Below, one piece after another: positions 16,333 through 29,399 of a stretch of 64,000 bases of DNA. The notes under the pieces were generated by a model. That model worked only from the letters and a program-made list of their open reading frames with translations. It did no database searches and was not told the origin of the DNA. A program made the position numbers and the translations under genes. How positions within the stretch are numbered: the first letter of the stretch is position 1; each line of letters begins with the position of its first letter. The stretch is from Azadirachta indica (Eukaryota > Streptophyta > Magnoliopsida > Sapindales > Meliaceae): positions 12,285,368 to 12,349,367 of the forward strand of contig CM040453.1 in NCBI GenBank assembly GCA_022749755.1, read 5' to 3'.

Positions 16333-17386
16333 GTCGTTTTCTGCAAATATGAAGCTGCAACTTCTATGCCTCGCAATTATGTCCTGCCATTTTTATGTAG
16401 CTTGTATTCCACAGCTCACGTGTTGATTTTGAGATGAAGTTGTGTCATGTTTTAAATGTGTAACGACTGCTTGTTAATCTTTTTTGTTTATCCTACATTA
16501 CGCTGTAGTGTTGTTTTGTTGATGATTAAGTTGATGAGGGCAGGAATAATTTATTGTTTACTTCATAAAGTTATTAACCTCTTGAGACTTGAGGGGTAGA
16601 CTGATGAGGGACAAATGCTCTGAATTTTTGTTCCATTTTCATATTTTTCCATTTGGGGAATATGATGTCACATATGCCTTATAAATTAGGACTTTGAGAC
16701 ATTAACATTTGCGGCTTAAGAATATTTTGATAAACAAAATTGATGTTGTGAGGGAGATAGTCTTTTAACAAATTTACCCTTAGCTATTTCACAGAGAAAG
16801 TCTTACATTAAGCTACTCTTATGGGGATTGTCCAATAAAGTCATGTCACCTATTTCAAATTTCTGTCATTTGTTGTAATCATTGCCATGGTTGGTTGATT
16901 TCAAAACTAATGTTTAGGTGGTAAACTCTTATTAGACGGGTATACAGATGACATGTTTTGCCTTTATGTATATATATATAAATTTCCACAGGTATGGACA
17001 TCCACATCTTTTAAAATACAGGTTTGAGGAAGTCTACACGGATTGGTTGCCAAATGGCAATGATTTGCATAAAATAGTGTCGTTTTGTACCAAGTCTGAG
17101 TAGACTTATTCAAATTCGCTTTTTAAAATAGGTGCTGTCTCCAGGAGAGATCTCTGTGTGTTTGTGTAAGATATAATCACTTGAATATCATCTATACGAT
17201 CAAAATATAACCCACTTTGAACAGTATACAAGAAAGTCTTTCTTTGTTTCTTTCCTATTTCTCTTTTTCTGATAGCTTTAACAGAAAGAGAGAATTTATT
17301 GAGAACACAACAAATCACAAACAATCAAGACTAAAAATAAAGATGGTTGTTATAATTTTTCTAATCTTTCTTCTTCTTTTTGTCAA
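16333..17386. other. Convergent 3' ends of the RraA-like and TBL genes
   Basis: The first part is probably the RraA-like 3'UTR (T/G-rich, to about 16560). The last part (from about 17100) is probably the TBL 3'UTR on the other strand. No gene lies between the two stops. Confidence 0.5.
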
Positions 17387-20300
17387 CTATTTTCGAATGA
17401 AAAGTGCATATAGTAGCTGGTTCCAAGTGTCAGGAATACCAGGCAAACACCAATGGCTGCAATCTGCAATTCTATGGCCACCAATTCCATAGAAAGAAGG
17501 ATGCCCATCTTTTCTTAGTTGAGAAAGTGTTGTAATGTTCAGCAAAAACACTTTCTTTGACATTTTGCTTATGACTTTCTCTACTACCATTTCTGCTTCA
17601 TGTCTTCTTCCTGGATATTTCCTTCCAAATATTGGTTTTGTTTCTCGTGCACAATTCTTTGTCTTTGATTCTCCCCATTCCCTTCCACTGTTTTAATGAT
17701 ATGATACCATTGTTTTGACAAATTAGTCCACCATTTTAGTTGTTTTTCAGTATTATACAGGTTGTTATTACTTATTAGGGATAAAATTGTTGAAATTGAG
17801 TAAATTATGATCCTATTTGTTGTTTCAAAGAAGTTTGAGGACAAAAATGTTATTATTCTTTATCAAATTCCTTAAGGAGTAAAAGAGGACCCATTGATCA
17901 CTCCAAAATCTTCATAAAACTTATTTTTTTAATTTACCCTACTAAAAATATATTAAAATAAATAAAATTTTTGTTAACACTTCATTAATTCTAAAAATGA
18001 CTCTGGTTTTCTTACTTTTTTTGTAAAACAGTGTTTAAATTTCTTTTTTTCCTTCCATATTTTCTTTACTAAAAGTGATTAACTAATTTTTTTTCAAAAA
18101 ATATGATCAATTAATTTATAATGGATCAATTCTTATGAAATTTTATAATCTAATTTTAAATCTTTTTTCCCACAATCAAATTAAAAAAAAGGTATTTTTG
18201 ATAATTTAATTTTAAAAAATTAAAAATTTAAAAAAAAATTTCCTAAAAAACTTTAAATTTTTACCTCCTTCCACTCGATATTAAATAACTTTTTAAACTC
18301 TCTATAAAATTTTCTCTATTTGCAAATTAGACAAATATTTTTTTTTTGCCTTAAATTTTTTTGAAGAAAAAATTTAATTTTAATTTTAACACAAACAAAA
18401 ACAAACATACATTTAAATTAGGACTTACTTGTTATGATCCGGTGAAACACCTTGGAAGAAGACTTTGGTTTTGGTAGTATCAACCTCGTTGTCAACCCAT
18501 TTTGCCCATGTATTCATTGCTTTCTCAAATGCTACCAAGCGATTCATATCTTTGATTATTTTATTTTTATCTTCAATAAAATCCCATCTAGAATACTCGA
18601 TCAAAAACAAATTAATTAGAATCCAAAAGAAAAATAATATATAAAACATGTGAAATAAATTTAGTGAAAAAAATTAAGATCAAATCGTTTTTTCATATAA
18701 TCAAATCAAAACCAACCTCAAAATCTCTTGTACTAGCTTTACGGGGTTCTTTTTTTTTATAATTTTACAAATAAGAATATAATTTGTCTATCAATGGCAA
18801 ATAGGTCCCTAACTCTTACTCCTATTAAAATAATTAAAATACTTTTAATCTTTAGCGTTAATTTACTTACTATTATATTGTGATGATCAATTTCAATGTT
18901 ATAAAATTAATTTAATAATTTTAATAAAATTCGAAAACTTATTTCATATAAGAAAAATTCTATTTTTATGTGTGAAAACATAAAAATTAAAGATCTATAT
19001 GCTATGATCTATATATATATATATATATAATAAAAAAAGGAAAAGAAAAGAAAAGAAAAGAAAAGAAAAGAGAAGAGAAGAGTAGAATATATTTATTACG
19101 TACGGTTGTTTTCTTCCTGTATGAAGCCACCAATGCCATGAGTCGAAGATCAAAACATCAATGTGATCCTTCCATAAATTCCCACTTTGAATGGAATCCA
19201 GTTTAAGAACTCGCCCAATTTTTGTGCTTACAATATCAACTAAAAATGCATTCCGAGAGAACATTATTTTTGTGTTCATTGTCTGCAAAATTTAATTAAT
19301 TTACATCAAATACGTATGTATCCCATCATTACAAAAAGTTTAAGCCTTACTTATTTTCTTCATATGGTGATTGGTGACGGAGTCAAGAGTATTTCTCAAT
19401 CATTTAATCATTATTTTATTATTTTTTTTAACATTACTTTCTTTTCTCGATCGGGCTTTCATATGTATACATATATATAGCTGTTTTATTCTGTAGATAT
19501 TCGCATCTTTTATTATTTCTTACACTAAATCTATGCAAACTTCTTCAAATTGATGTAAAAACTACAAATGATAGTATTTTATATCTATTGAAGGGAAAAT
19601 GCTTACTTTATCTCTCTTCCTCAAACCAATTAACAACAATAATTTAATGGATGTTTTATCAAATTAAGGATAAAAAATAACATTGATTAGAATATTTTAG
19701 ACAAAAGTGATAATTTAAAAATCTTAGAGACATTTTTCATTTAATACATCAAACAAATTAATTAAAATAACATTTCTTGGAACGTTTAAAACTAAACTGA
19801 TGATTTTGAAAAAAGTTAAGAATATTGTTTTAACTAATGCGTCAAATGTGGTAACTAAAGTGACGTTTCCTGAATATTTAGGATAAAAAATTATCCTATA
19901 TTTTAGAAAAAAAAAAATTCTTAAAGCTTCATAGGAAAATTTGTGCATAATTTTTAATAATTTAATATAAGTTTAGAGTAATTCGAAGCTGCATTACCAA
20001 TAAATGTGTACAAATTTGTATTTTGTAAAATAAGAACATGCTTATCTAAAATCTTAATTAATAATATTAAAACAATATTTAAAAAAAAAAAACTACGAAG
20101 AAATAATGAGAGAATGAATATATCTAACCGGGAATGTAAATGTTGAAAGGCCTTGAGTTCTGGTTAATTTGTAGGCAATGTGTGGCATTGATTTATGAAG
20201 CATGCATGTGAGTGATTGCCACTGATTTAGACTCAATGAATCTCCTACGAACATTATGCTTTTCCCTCTAAGTCTTGATAAGAAATCCTGGCCGTTAAAC

Positions 20301-20976
20301 CTACATCAGATCACATCACATCAATTATATATATATTTATAAAGATATGAGACCTCGTACACATCGAAAATTTAGTTCTAAAAGTACTGATGCAGATCCC
20401 CCCGTCCATTAAAATATTTTATTATTTAGACGATTTATTTATTTTTCTAACTAGGGTCTGCGAAGGTATTTCTCGGATCAGTATAGTTAAAGTGTCAATT
20501 TGATAAAATTTTAGGGGTGTATATGTAATTTTGAGGATACATGATTTCTAATTAATCAAGCAATTAATATTAGAGTAAGACTACGTGATGGCAGCTGCAT
20601 TATCACCAGGAAAATGGATCAGCAACAAGTTTTATTCCAATGAACAATAATAACACATAATTACATGTAGCATGAGGGAAGACTAAAATAAATAATGATA
20701 ATTACGAAGGAAATTTCTATTTTTTGACAAAAAAAAAATTAAAAAGATGGATTAAATTTTACTAAAATTTATAATAAATTAATAATATAATCTTTGTACA
20801 AAATATGAAAAGAATTAGGAGTAAACATTTGTAATAAGATCATCAACCATATAATCAAATGAATGATATGTATATAGCAACATTAATAATCATCTCGACC
20901 CATAAACCCACTTATTATATGAATAACTATTCAATTAATTATGTTATATTAATTCATTTACAATCTAATGGATATG

Positions 20977-21012
<36 letters not shown>

Positions 21013-21221
21013 CAATAAAAAAAGTTAGATTACACCAACATAACTTAATTATTGAAATTTTTAGTTCATGATATAATTATTAAACGGTCCGACTAATGTA
21101 AACCTAAATAAGACAAGTCAATTCCTCTAACGACTTATGAAAAGAAGAAATATTTGTTTCAAAATAAAAATAAACGAAAGCAACATAAGATCAATATGTT
21201 TATTGATATTGAGAAGTGCAA

Positions 21222-21255
<34 letters not shown>

Positions 21256-23912
21256 TAGATAGATAGATAGATAGATATATGTGATGTAATTATTAAACGG
21301 ATCCGATTGATTTCAACCTAATATTACAAGTCAATTCTAATTGTGACCTCTATAAAAAGAAAAAATATTTGTTTGAAAGTAAAAATAAACGAAAGCAACT
21401 CAAAAACAACATCTTTCTTTTATATATATATAGAGAGAGAGAGAGAGGATGTGAAAACTTAACGGTAATGGACCAAAATTTAGGTTGGATCTCATTTGCT
21501 TTTAAATTAAACACACATCTCACATCGTGCACGCATTATTTTCTCTTTTTCTTCGGTTTTATTTCAACCACTAAATTAAATCATCGTGATTTCTCACCAA
21601 TAAATTAAATTATTGAATTAAAAAATCAAAATAATTAGTTAAATATATTATGAATCAACCACCATCATCATGTTGCTTAAGATTATTTTTCAATGATTTG
21701 ATCAGAATTTAGTTTTTATTAAAAAGAGCTATAAAATATATACTTTGCTAAAATAATAATAGTAAAATAAAATAAAATAATTAGATTGATTGAAGGCATA
21801 TATAAGTCTAAAATTAATAATGGAGGTAGGTTTAATGGGAAAATGATATTTCCCCAAATCAATAGATTCTCTTGATGTGATTACTTATCTAATTAGAGGG
21901 AAAACCCAAATATTATATATATTTTTTAATTAATTAAAGCAATGGATTCTTTCAAAATTTTGTATGTATAGATATTAATTAACATATATAATGCAAAAAT
22001 TTGTTATTTTTGAAAGGAAAAAAGACACAGACATCCTAAGATTTAGGCAAATATACATTTGAACTCTTTATCGGTTTTGAAAATTCCTTCAAAAACACTT
22101 TTCGTTAATTTAATCTGTGAATTTGGACCCAAAAAAAATTGATACATTTCACTCTTAAAATTATTATAATTAATAGATTATTATCTAGTAATTATAAGAA
22201 AAAAAAAGTCTATCGTCTAAATTAACAAAATTTATTAACGAATAGGGTTTGTGTAAATATGCATTTTAGAAATTAGTGAGACTAAAATTTTATTTTGAAC
22301 AAATCTTAAAGGTTTGTGTCTTTAATCCTATTCTGAAAATAGTATATATATATATTTATTTGATCTGTTGCAACAAAAATGAGAGGTGAAGTAATTGAAC
22401 TTTTTTGTACTAATTTAAGAGAAGATCTATCTTATTTGTGTTTGTATATGTATAATTATGAAAATTTTTTAAGGAAATAATAATTTAATTTAATTTAAGA
22501 TTAAAATATTTTGCTTTTCTTAAAAAGGCTTACTTGTTTTGACAACTGAACTATATATTTCTTTGAAGGGAGAAATTTTATAACTTTTAATTGCTTCCAT
22601 GAAAGTCAACAAGAAAGGAATTTAGTTTTGTTTCTAGAAACTTTGTTTCATGTCATAATCAAGTAATTAGTGCACTTAAAAGAAAATTAAAGTAATTAAA
22701 GAAGGACCAATTTATTGACTTGAGTCAAGTACTTAAATCCTTTTCAGTTTCCATTATGAAGAGAATTTTATTTTATTCATTCAGATAACTCTTTTTAAAT
22801 AATCAAATTTAGGATAAAAATAGGAGGAATATTTATATAAAAAAAATTTTAATAAAATTATTCAATAAGAACACATCATTTATTTTAATCTTTTTTTTTA
22901 AAAAAAATTTATCATCCTCTTTCAAACAAACCAAAAAAAAAAATTATGATCCAGTTGGTACAACTATTTAAATTAGCTTTTAGAACCTTTATAATAAAGT
23001 ATAGTTTTAATAAAAAAAAAAGTTGGTTGTTTGATTTCTTCCATGATAAGTAAATAACATAAAAAGAATTTAAAAGAATTTTTGATATTAAAAGGTAACA
23101 TTTCAACTGATTGATAAGTCATGTCAAACAAGTATTTCTTTTGACATTATTTGTTAAAATAGAATTAATTTTTAATCTGATATTATTAGAGTTTCTTTAT
23201 TTAGAGAATCGTATTAACTTATAGTTTTTTAATTTTTAGTGTTTTCTTAAAGAAGAATGAATATCTAGAAAATCATTTATTTTTTTTAATTTTTAATTAT
23301 TTTTATTTCATCCTACAAAATAAAATAAACAAATATATAATTATGTTTATGCTCTATTGCCTATCATTTTCTCAAGCCCCCGTACGCGATACATCAATTT
23401 TATGATCACAATCACAACTATAAATGTAAAAGTTTTTAAAATTAACCATAAATATATGAAATTTAAATCAAACATAAAACTTAAAAAATTTAATGTAATT
23501 CTTAAAAAAATTTAGTGAATGTACTCTTAAACCCTATCTCAAGTAAAATTCATGATCTCATGGAAAAATCTTGTGCTATGAAATCATGCAACAACAACAA
23601 CAACAAAAAAAAAAAACCAATAACAAGAATAGTAATAAATATAGAGAGTAAGGGGTTGAATGATATTTACCTTGGTAAGTTGCAAGCAGAGGGTTGCCAT
23701 CTATATTTAAGATAATCTCTATCAGGCCTTCCATTTTTTTGGCAATCAAATTCTTTCTCAATGAATGGACAATCTACTGATGTGTTATAAAGAGGATAAG
23801 ATTTATCATAAACCCAGTTTCCTTGGAACAAATCACAGCTATCTCCATGAATTTGCTGCAACAAAGAAAGCAAAAGCAATAGCTTTATGGCAACAGTTTC
23901 AGGAGAAGCCAT
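17387..23912 (-). CDS. TRICHOME BIREFRINGENCE-LIKE (PC-esterase) polysaccharide O-acetyltransferase, five exons
   Basis: TBL proteins attach acetyl groups to cell-wall polysaccharides in the Golgi. Exons in transcript order are 23912-23671, 20300-20129, 19282-19104, 18587-18429 and 17687-17387, joining in frame to 350 aa, typical for the TBL37-43 group. Residues 1-23 (poly-Leu, ending IHG) look like a signal peptide or anchor. The TBL domain starts [21 protein letters not shown] is at about 100-102 (catalytic Ser in [11 protein letters not shown]), DSWHWW is central, and DCSH at about 326-329 supplies Asp and His, so the triad is intact. The start is ATG 23912, not the longer frame to 24026: a TATATATA near 23983 would put transcription start just downstream. 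The first intron is about 3.4 kb and holds a MITE and microsatellites. The substrate polymer cannot be told from sequence. Confidence 0.93.
19040..19080. repeat. (GAAAA)n microsatellite in TBL intron 3
   Basis: Repeated AAAAG units run into AGAAG units next to an (AT)n tract at about 19010-19030. They lie between TBL exons 3 and 4, close to the exon 3 donor. Confidence 0.85.
20979..21007. repeat. (AT)n microsatellite in TBL intron 1
   Basis: An uninterrupted AT dinucleotide tract in the long first intron of the TBL gene. Confidence 0.85.
21228..21280. repeat. Compound (AT)n-(GATA)n microsatellite
   Basis: AT repeats lead into five GATA units. A phrase around ATTATTAAACGG and AAGTCAATTC appears on both sides (about 21070-21130 and 21288-21345), so this may be part of a local duplication of roughly 220 bases. 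Confidence 0.8.
22021..22323. mobile_element. MITE-like foldback in TBL intron 1
   Basis: The ends start AAAGACACAGACATCCTAAG on the left and, reversed, AAAGACACAAACCTTTAAG on the right. Arms also pair around CGTTAATTTAATC and TTTATTAACGAA. It is about 300 bp with no coding frame. A 7-9-base target duplication was not obvious. Confidence 0.65.
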
Positions 23913-23959
23913 GAAGAGAAGAGAAAATAGAGGAAGCAAAAGGCAAAGGGATGAAGAAA

Positions 23960-24015
23960 ACAATTGAGTGTTGTGTTGAATATATATAGAGAGAGAGAGA
24001 GAGAAAGAAAGAGAG
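23960..24015 (-). promoter_or_regulatory. Probable TBL core promoter: TATA box and GA/CT tract
   Basis: On the minus strand, a (CT)n tract is followed by TATATATATTC and then about 70 bases to the ATG at 23912. A TATA box preceded by a pyrimidine repeat is common in plant promoters. Confidence 0.55.
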
Positions 24016-24029
24016 CAAGCAATCAAATT

Positions 24030-24561
24030 TTGGATTTTGGATTGTGGATTCTATTTCTATACATGTAGTGTTACTAAATAATGAAAGTTGACAGAGTACA
24101 AGTACAAGTGGGTTAGTGGGAAAATGTTCTTTGAATAATTATAAATAGGTCTCTTCTGTATTGTGCTTGTACAAATAAGGACATACTTTTTTTAATTGTG
24201 TGAAATAGGTCCATAATTATTGTTAGAATTATGAAAATACCTTCCACTTTTAGATTATGTACTAAATATATTCTTACATTGTAAATGTTCAATATTGTAA
24301 AAATATTTTGGTCATTTTAACAAAGGCTAATGGTAGCCAATCACACTAGTAGTAGGATGGTTGGAAGCTCTTAGTGATGAATATTACAAGGGTTGGAGCT
24401 ATATTGAGCTCGTTAATTTTTTATTGGCAAATTTCTCTCTCCATTGGAAGTGAAAATTGCCTAATCTAGACATATACCTACTCGTATGGATATAGACCCA
24501 AAATTGTCCAAGCATAGATCCTCAAGCAGCTCTATACTTATTAAACTCTCAACCTAAGTTT

Positions 24562-24607
<46 letters not shown>

Positions 24608-25635
24608 GTTGAAGGACCTAATTGAGACAAATGAACAAAGTATGTTATTTTTGTTATAATATGTAAAGTCAGGGAGTCAAATATTTTTACTCCATCACCA
24701 TTTATTGAGGACACAGTTTTATGTAAGTTACGTTAATACGCAAAAACAGTCCATTTTCTTTTTTAACGTCAAATAAGTAGATTTTAAGAGATATGAATGT
24801 ACATATATTTTTTCTACATGTTTGACTATTTAAATGAGGCATTTAACACAATTAATTAGTACTAGATTTCCCACAAATTCTTTTTAATTTATAAATATAA
24901 GTTAAAAAGTTAGTAAGCCAAATCTTTTTTTTTTTATATAAAAAGAAATTGACAATTTTAAATGTTTTTTATGTAAAAGAAGAAGAAAAAGTAATAATTG
25001 GGGGCTCTTTAAATATTATAATAAAATTAGGGGAGTAGTTGACAACAATTATCTTTCTTTTAATTTTTTTAATATTACGCAATTATATATACAATCTAAT
25101 GATATTATAATCGGACATTTACCAAAAGTTCAAAAGGCAATGTAAATATTATTTTAACACTGCTTATAAAAGTTTGCGTTCAATTTATGATAAATTTACA
25201 CAATTAACTTCAAATAGATAATTTTGATAATAAAAATTATTAAAACAACACTTAACAATAAAATTAAAGATAAGTTACCACTAAGTGGTATAACTATATA
25301 CATTAATTAAAGAGAACTTAAGAATCTATCTATTAAAATGTGACAATCAATGAAATTTATGCTTTGAAAACACAACTAGAATAGTATTTTATCATATTCA
25401 CAATACACCATTCTTTTTTACTTTTTTAACATACCTTTTTTTATATATGTTTTGAGTCATGTATTTCTGTCAATTTTTTTATTATAATAATATCTTCATG
25501 TTATCAAGTTTTATTTAAACTTTTATTTTCCCTTTTATACTAAATTCAGTTCAACCAAATATCAAATTCTAGCTATGAATGGCAAACAAATTAATATTAG
25601 ATTAATAAAATAATATATGAAATAGCAATAATTTT
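24030..25635. other. TBL upstream flank and AT-rich intergenic DNA
   Basis: Holds a (GA)n microsatellite at 24564-24605 and otherwise A/T-rich non-coding DNA. No gene is seen. Confidence 0.55.
24564..24605. repeat. (GA)n microsatellite
   Basis: About 20 GA units, roughly 650 bases upstream of the TBL start. It could act as a GAGA-type site in the TBL promoter, but nothing else supports that. Confidence 0.9.
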
Positions 25636-25642
25636 AAAGTTT

Positions 25643-26228
25643 TATAAGGCGTTTTTGGTTCCAAGGGTTTCGCCTTGTATTTTATTATTTCGATTGTTTT
25701 TAAAAATTACACTAAAAGGTCTTGATTTATTAAAAAATAATAATTGTACCTCAATAAAATAATAGCTGTGTAATTAAAATAACTATTAAAACTCTAAATT
25801 TTGATAAAATATGATATATTTATCTAAAATACATTAATAAAATAAATAATATTATTTTATAATACTTGAAAATATAATAGTTATTAACATATTATAAACT
25901 TATTCATTTTTTGCTAATAGTTTATTTATATTTCAATTATATATAAATATATTTTATTTAAATTACAACATATAATCATAAATGTTGCATTACAATACAA
26001 CAACTTTATTAATGTATTATTAAGATAATATTATTATTTATTTTATTAATGTAATTTAAATGAATATATTGGATTTTGCTAAAGCTGATAGGTTTTTATT
26101 AAATAACCAATATTGAATAGGGGTATCATTGTTCTTTTTTAATAACTTAAGATTATTTGAGGTATTATTGAAACTATTAGAATTAAGAAGAGTATGAGGT
26201 CAAACTTTTGGAGCTAAAAACACATTTA
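25643..26228. mobile_element. Foldback element, family copy A
   Basis: The left end (AAGGCGTTTTTGGTTCCAAG) pairs with the right end (TTGGAGCTAAAAACACATTT). Interior sequence includes AAAATAAATAATATTATTTT and TAATAGTTATTAACA. Similar interior phrases and length occur in the foldback at 60265-60831, so the two look like members of one non-autonomous family. No transposase is encoded. Confidence 0.55.
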
Positions 26229-26499
26229 TCTTTTTTATATTTACCCATTCAATTGTATTGTACCGTCTCATTTATTTGTATACTTAATTGGTATATCTTA
26301 TATTACTCTTTTTACGTATGATTTGATCCTTTTGGAGAGTTATCCAAATTTTAGTCAGATTTTATGCTTATTAAATAGGTATACAATTTACTACATTTCA
26401 GTAAATAGTCTTTTGTTATCTTTCTTCGTGGATTGTCAACGGCAAAATTTTTTGCATATGTTCCTTCAACAATTAGAATTAAAAATTAAAAATTAATTA

Positions 26500-26905
26500 C
26501 ACTAAAAAAGAGAAATGATGGAGAAAAATTAGTTGTCATGTTATCGCTAAAACATCATTGCTAAAGCATTTAGCAATAACCACAAAAAGGTTATCGCGAA
26601 AAGTTGTAATACCGACAATAATATTGGTTGCAAAATATTGTCGTTAACAATCACATCGTCCTAAAACATATTACTGTGATGACATAATTTTAATGTACAA
26701 AAAATTTTGATGACGACACAATGTCGTTATAGAAAAGATATTGGCAATGATGTATTATTGTTGTTAATAATACTATTGTGACATAGTTTATAATGCTATA
26801 GGCAACGACATAGTTTACTTGCCAATAATATTATTGGTAACAAATTATTATCGTTGCCTATACTTTTTGTAAGAGACAAAATCTTGTTGTCTCATAATAG
26901 GCGAT
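26500..26905. mobile_element. Cluster of short palindromic repeats, possible decayed CACTA-type end
   Basis: Short imperfect units around TTGTCGTTGC, TGACGACA, GGCAACGACAT and TTGCCAATAATATTATTGG recur in both orientations over 400 bases, starting next to a CACTAAAAAAG at about 26504. Dense subterminal repeats of this kind are typical of CACTA elements and some MITEs. The right end is not clear. Confidence 0.4.
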
Positions 26906-29030
26906 AAATAATTTTTGTTTTATTTTATAGAGTAAAATTTTAGTATAATATTTGTATAATATAATAAATTATATATATAATTATCACTACAGTAAAATGA
27001 TAAAAATCTCTACTTTTATAAAATCATCTAATAAATTTATCAGTTACAAATAATTTATTGTATCATATAATATATTGTAATATAATTTATTTTATATAAA
27101 AATATATTATTTAACCATCTAACTTTTATATTAATGCCAAGAATTAATCATATAGCTCATGAGATATCGTAGAAGAACAAAATAATTTAAAATATATCCA
27201 ATAATTAGTGGTGAGGAAAAAAATCGTAAACCAAACCGATCCAAATGAACCGAACCAAACATTTTGGTTTTCTTCTGAAATTAATACAATTTGAAACTAA
27301 TAATTTTGGTTTACTTTCGGTGCAATTGCATCAACCCCAAAAACAAAACATGAACTAAGCAATAAAATAAAATAAATTATATAAGTTGGACGTTTATTTA
27401 TTTATGTATTCTTGTATTACACACTAATATATTATTTGTATATATTTATCATGTAATTTGAAGAAATAAAAAAAATTGGTATAGTTTGAAAATTTTACTA
27501 TAGAAAGGTAGGATTTATAAATTTTTTTTTTCTAAAGAAGGAAACTTGGTTTATACTCTTAAAAAAAATTAATTGAAGTAATGTATAGATATTGATTTTT
27601 GAAGAAACATATTTAATAACTTTTTATGTGTACAATTTTATTTATATTATTGTAATTACATAATATCTACTAAAGGGTATTTCTATATTATTTATATTTT
27701 TGCTAAATGATATCAACATGAAAATATATTCATGAATTTGTTTTGTATATATTCTAACACCTCAAATAATAAATTAAAATTTTTTAAAAAAAATAACCCT
27801 AATCTGAACCTAATTAACGTAAAAGATAATGTTTTGAAAGATCTTATCAAACTAATCAAAAAAATTAATAATCAGACCAAAATACTCTTCAATAGTCGTC
27901 TAGGCCTGTGGGTGAAATACATATACACGTTCTTACCTCAAGACAATACTACGATTTCTTTGTTTTTTATATTACAATAATCAATAATATTTATTATTCA
28001 TGTTGGACCATTTTAAAATTTAAATTGGATCGATTTTTACATATATGTTAACTTAATAAAAAAACTACCTAAACTCATACTAAAAAAGAAATGCTCAAAA
28101 ATGATAAGATTTAAATCCATAAAACTCCAATTACAATTTTTTATTAAGGTCAGCTCAACGAAAAGTTTTTTAAAAAAAGTCATATTTAATCTAAATTAGA
28201 GGCAAATAAAAATTTTAAATCATTTTCAATTATAAGTTCACTAAAAATTAATAAGTATATAACCAAAAAAAAGAACAAAAAAAAATTTCTATATATAAAG
28301 AAATTTATTAGTTAAATATTAGAAGATGAAATCTGGTATCAATAATATTTTTTTGTTAATGGAAGAAATATGATACTTAAAATGTATTTCAAATTATATT
28401 TTATTTCTTTTAATATTTTAAATACTTTTATTTTCTGATTCACTTGAAAAAAATATTGTTTTGTCCATATTATTATTATTATTATAGTTAAAAATATATT
28501 TTTTATTTTTTAAAAAAAATTAACTGTTTAAGTATTACACCATTATTAATTTTTTGTTAGAAAGTATAGATTTTATTTAAGAAAAAACATATTATTAATT
28601 AGTTTAACCGTAATAATTTCATTTGTCAAATTAAGTTGAAAGTTTTAATTTATTTTATTTTTTAAAATATTTGATAAATATATTTTTAAAAGAAATAAAA
28701 ATACTAGCCTTGATTTCTCTTTTTTATAAATTATAGTTAATTAGAATTTAGAATCACAAATTCAATAAATCTAATTACTTATTAATATACATATTCTGTA
28801 TATTGAGAATTGAAATAGATACGTAAAGACAATACAAATCATGTAATTGTCAAATTAATAATAAATACACGTAAACATAACAAATTAATACAATTAAATT
28901 AATCAATTGTGACAATAAAATGTAAAATTAAGTACAATTAAATCAATTAATTAACTGAAATGTGACAATAAATTAAGTACAGTTGAATTAAGCGAATACT
29001 TTACAAAATTAAGTTAATTTAGTCAAATTT
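26906..29030. other. Very AT-rich intergenic DNA
   Basis: No gene seen. An 82-codon frame near 27732-27980 is Asn/Lys/Leu-rich and reads as chance translation of AT-rich DNA. ACCAAACCG-type phrases near 27230-27320 recur weakly at about 41625-41660 and may be old transposon pieces. Confidence 0.55.
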
Positions 29031-29052
29031 GACAGTAAATTAATTCGGTTTC

Positions 29053-29385
29053 CAAATTGACGGACGAAATTACTCAAATTGCCAGAAGAAATTGATTCGA
29101 TTTTTCAAATTGATCGAAGAAATTAATTCAATTTCTCATGTTGACGGAAAAAATTAATTCAATCACTCAAATTGACGGAAGAAATTAATCCAATTTCTCA
29201 AATTGACGGAAGAAATTAATTCAAATCACTCAAGTTGACGGAAGAAATTAATTCAATTGCTCAAATCGATAGAAAAAATTAGGTTAATTTTTGCGAATTG
29301 GCGGAAGATATTAATTCAATTTCTTAAATTTGACGGTAGAAATTGATTCAATTACTGAAATTGACGGTAGAAATTAAGTCAATTT
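29053..29385. repeat. 31-bp minisatellite, about 11 units
   Basis: The unit is approximately CAAATTGACGGAAGAAATTA followed by ATTCAATTNCT. Unit starts at about 29053, 29075 (short first unit), 29106, 29137, 29168, 29199, 29231, 29262, 29294, 29325 and 29356 give a steady 31-32 base spacing. A related, more diverged pattern (TGACAATAAATTAAGTACAG) precedes it from about 28900. It has no open frame throughout and no match I recognise. Confidence 0.85.
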
Positions 29386-29399
29386 AATTTCATATTTCA

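Noticed and set aside
23667..24026. Longer N-terminus for the TBL protein
   Set aside because: The extra 38 residues translate the CT/TATA promoter tract; ATG 23912 gives a normal signal peptide.
29053..29385. CRISPR-like array
   Set aside because: Units are contiguous and imperfect with no unique spacers, in a plant nuclear context; it is a minisatellite.
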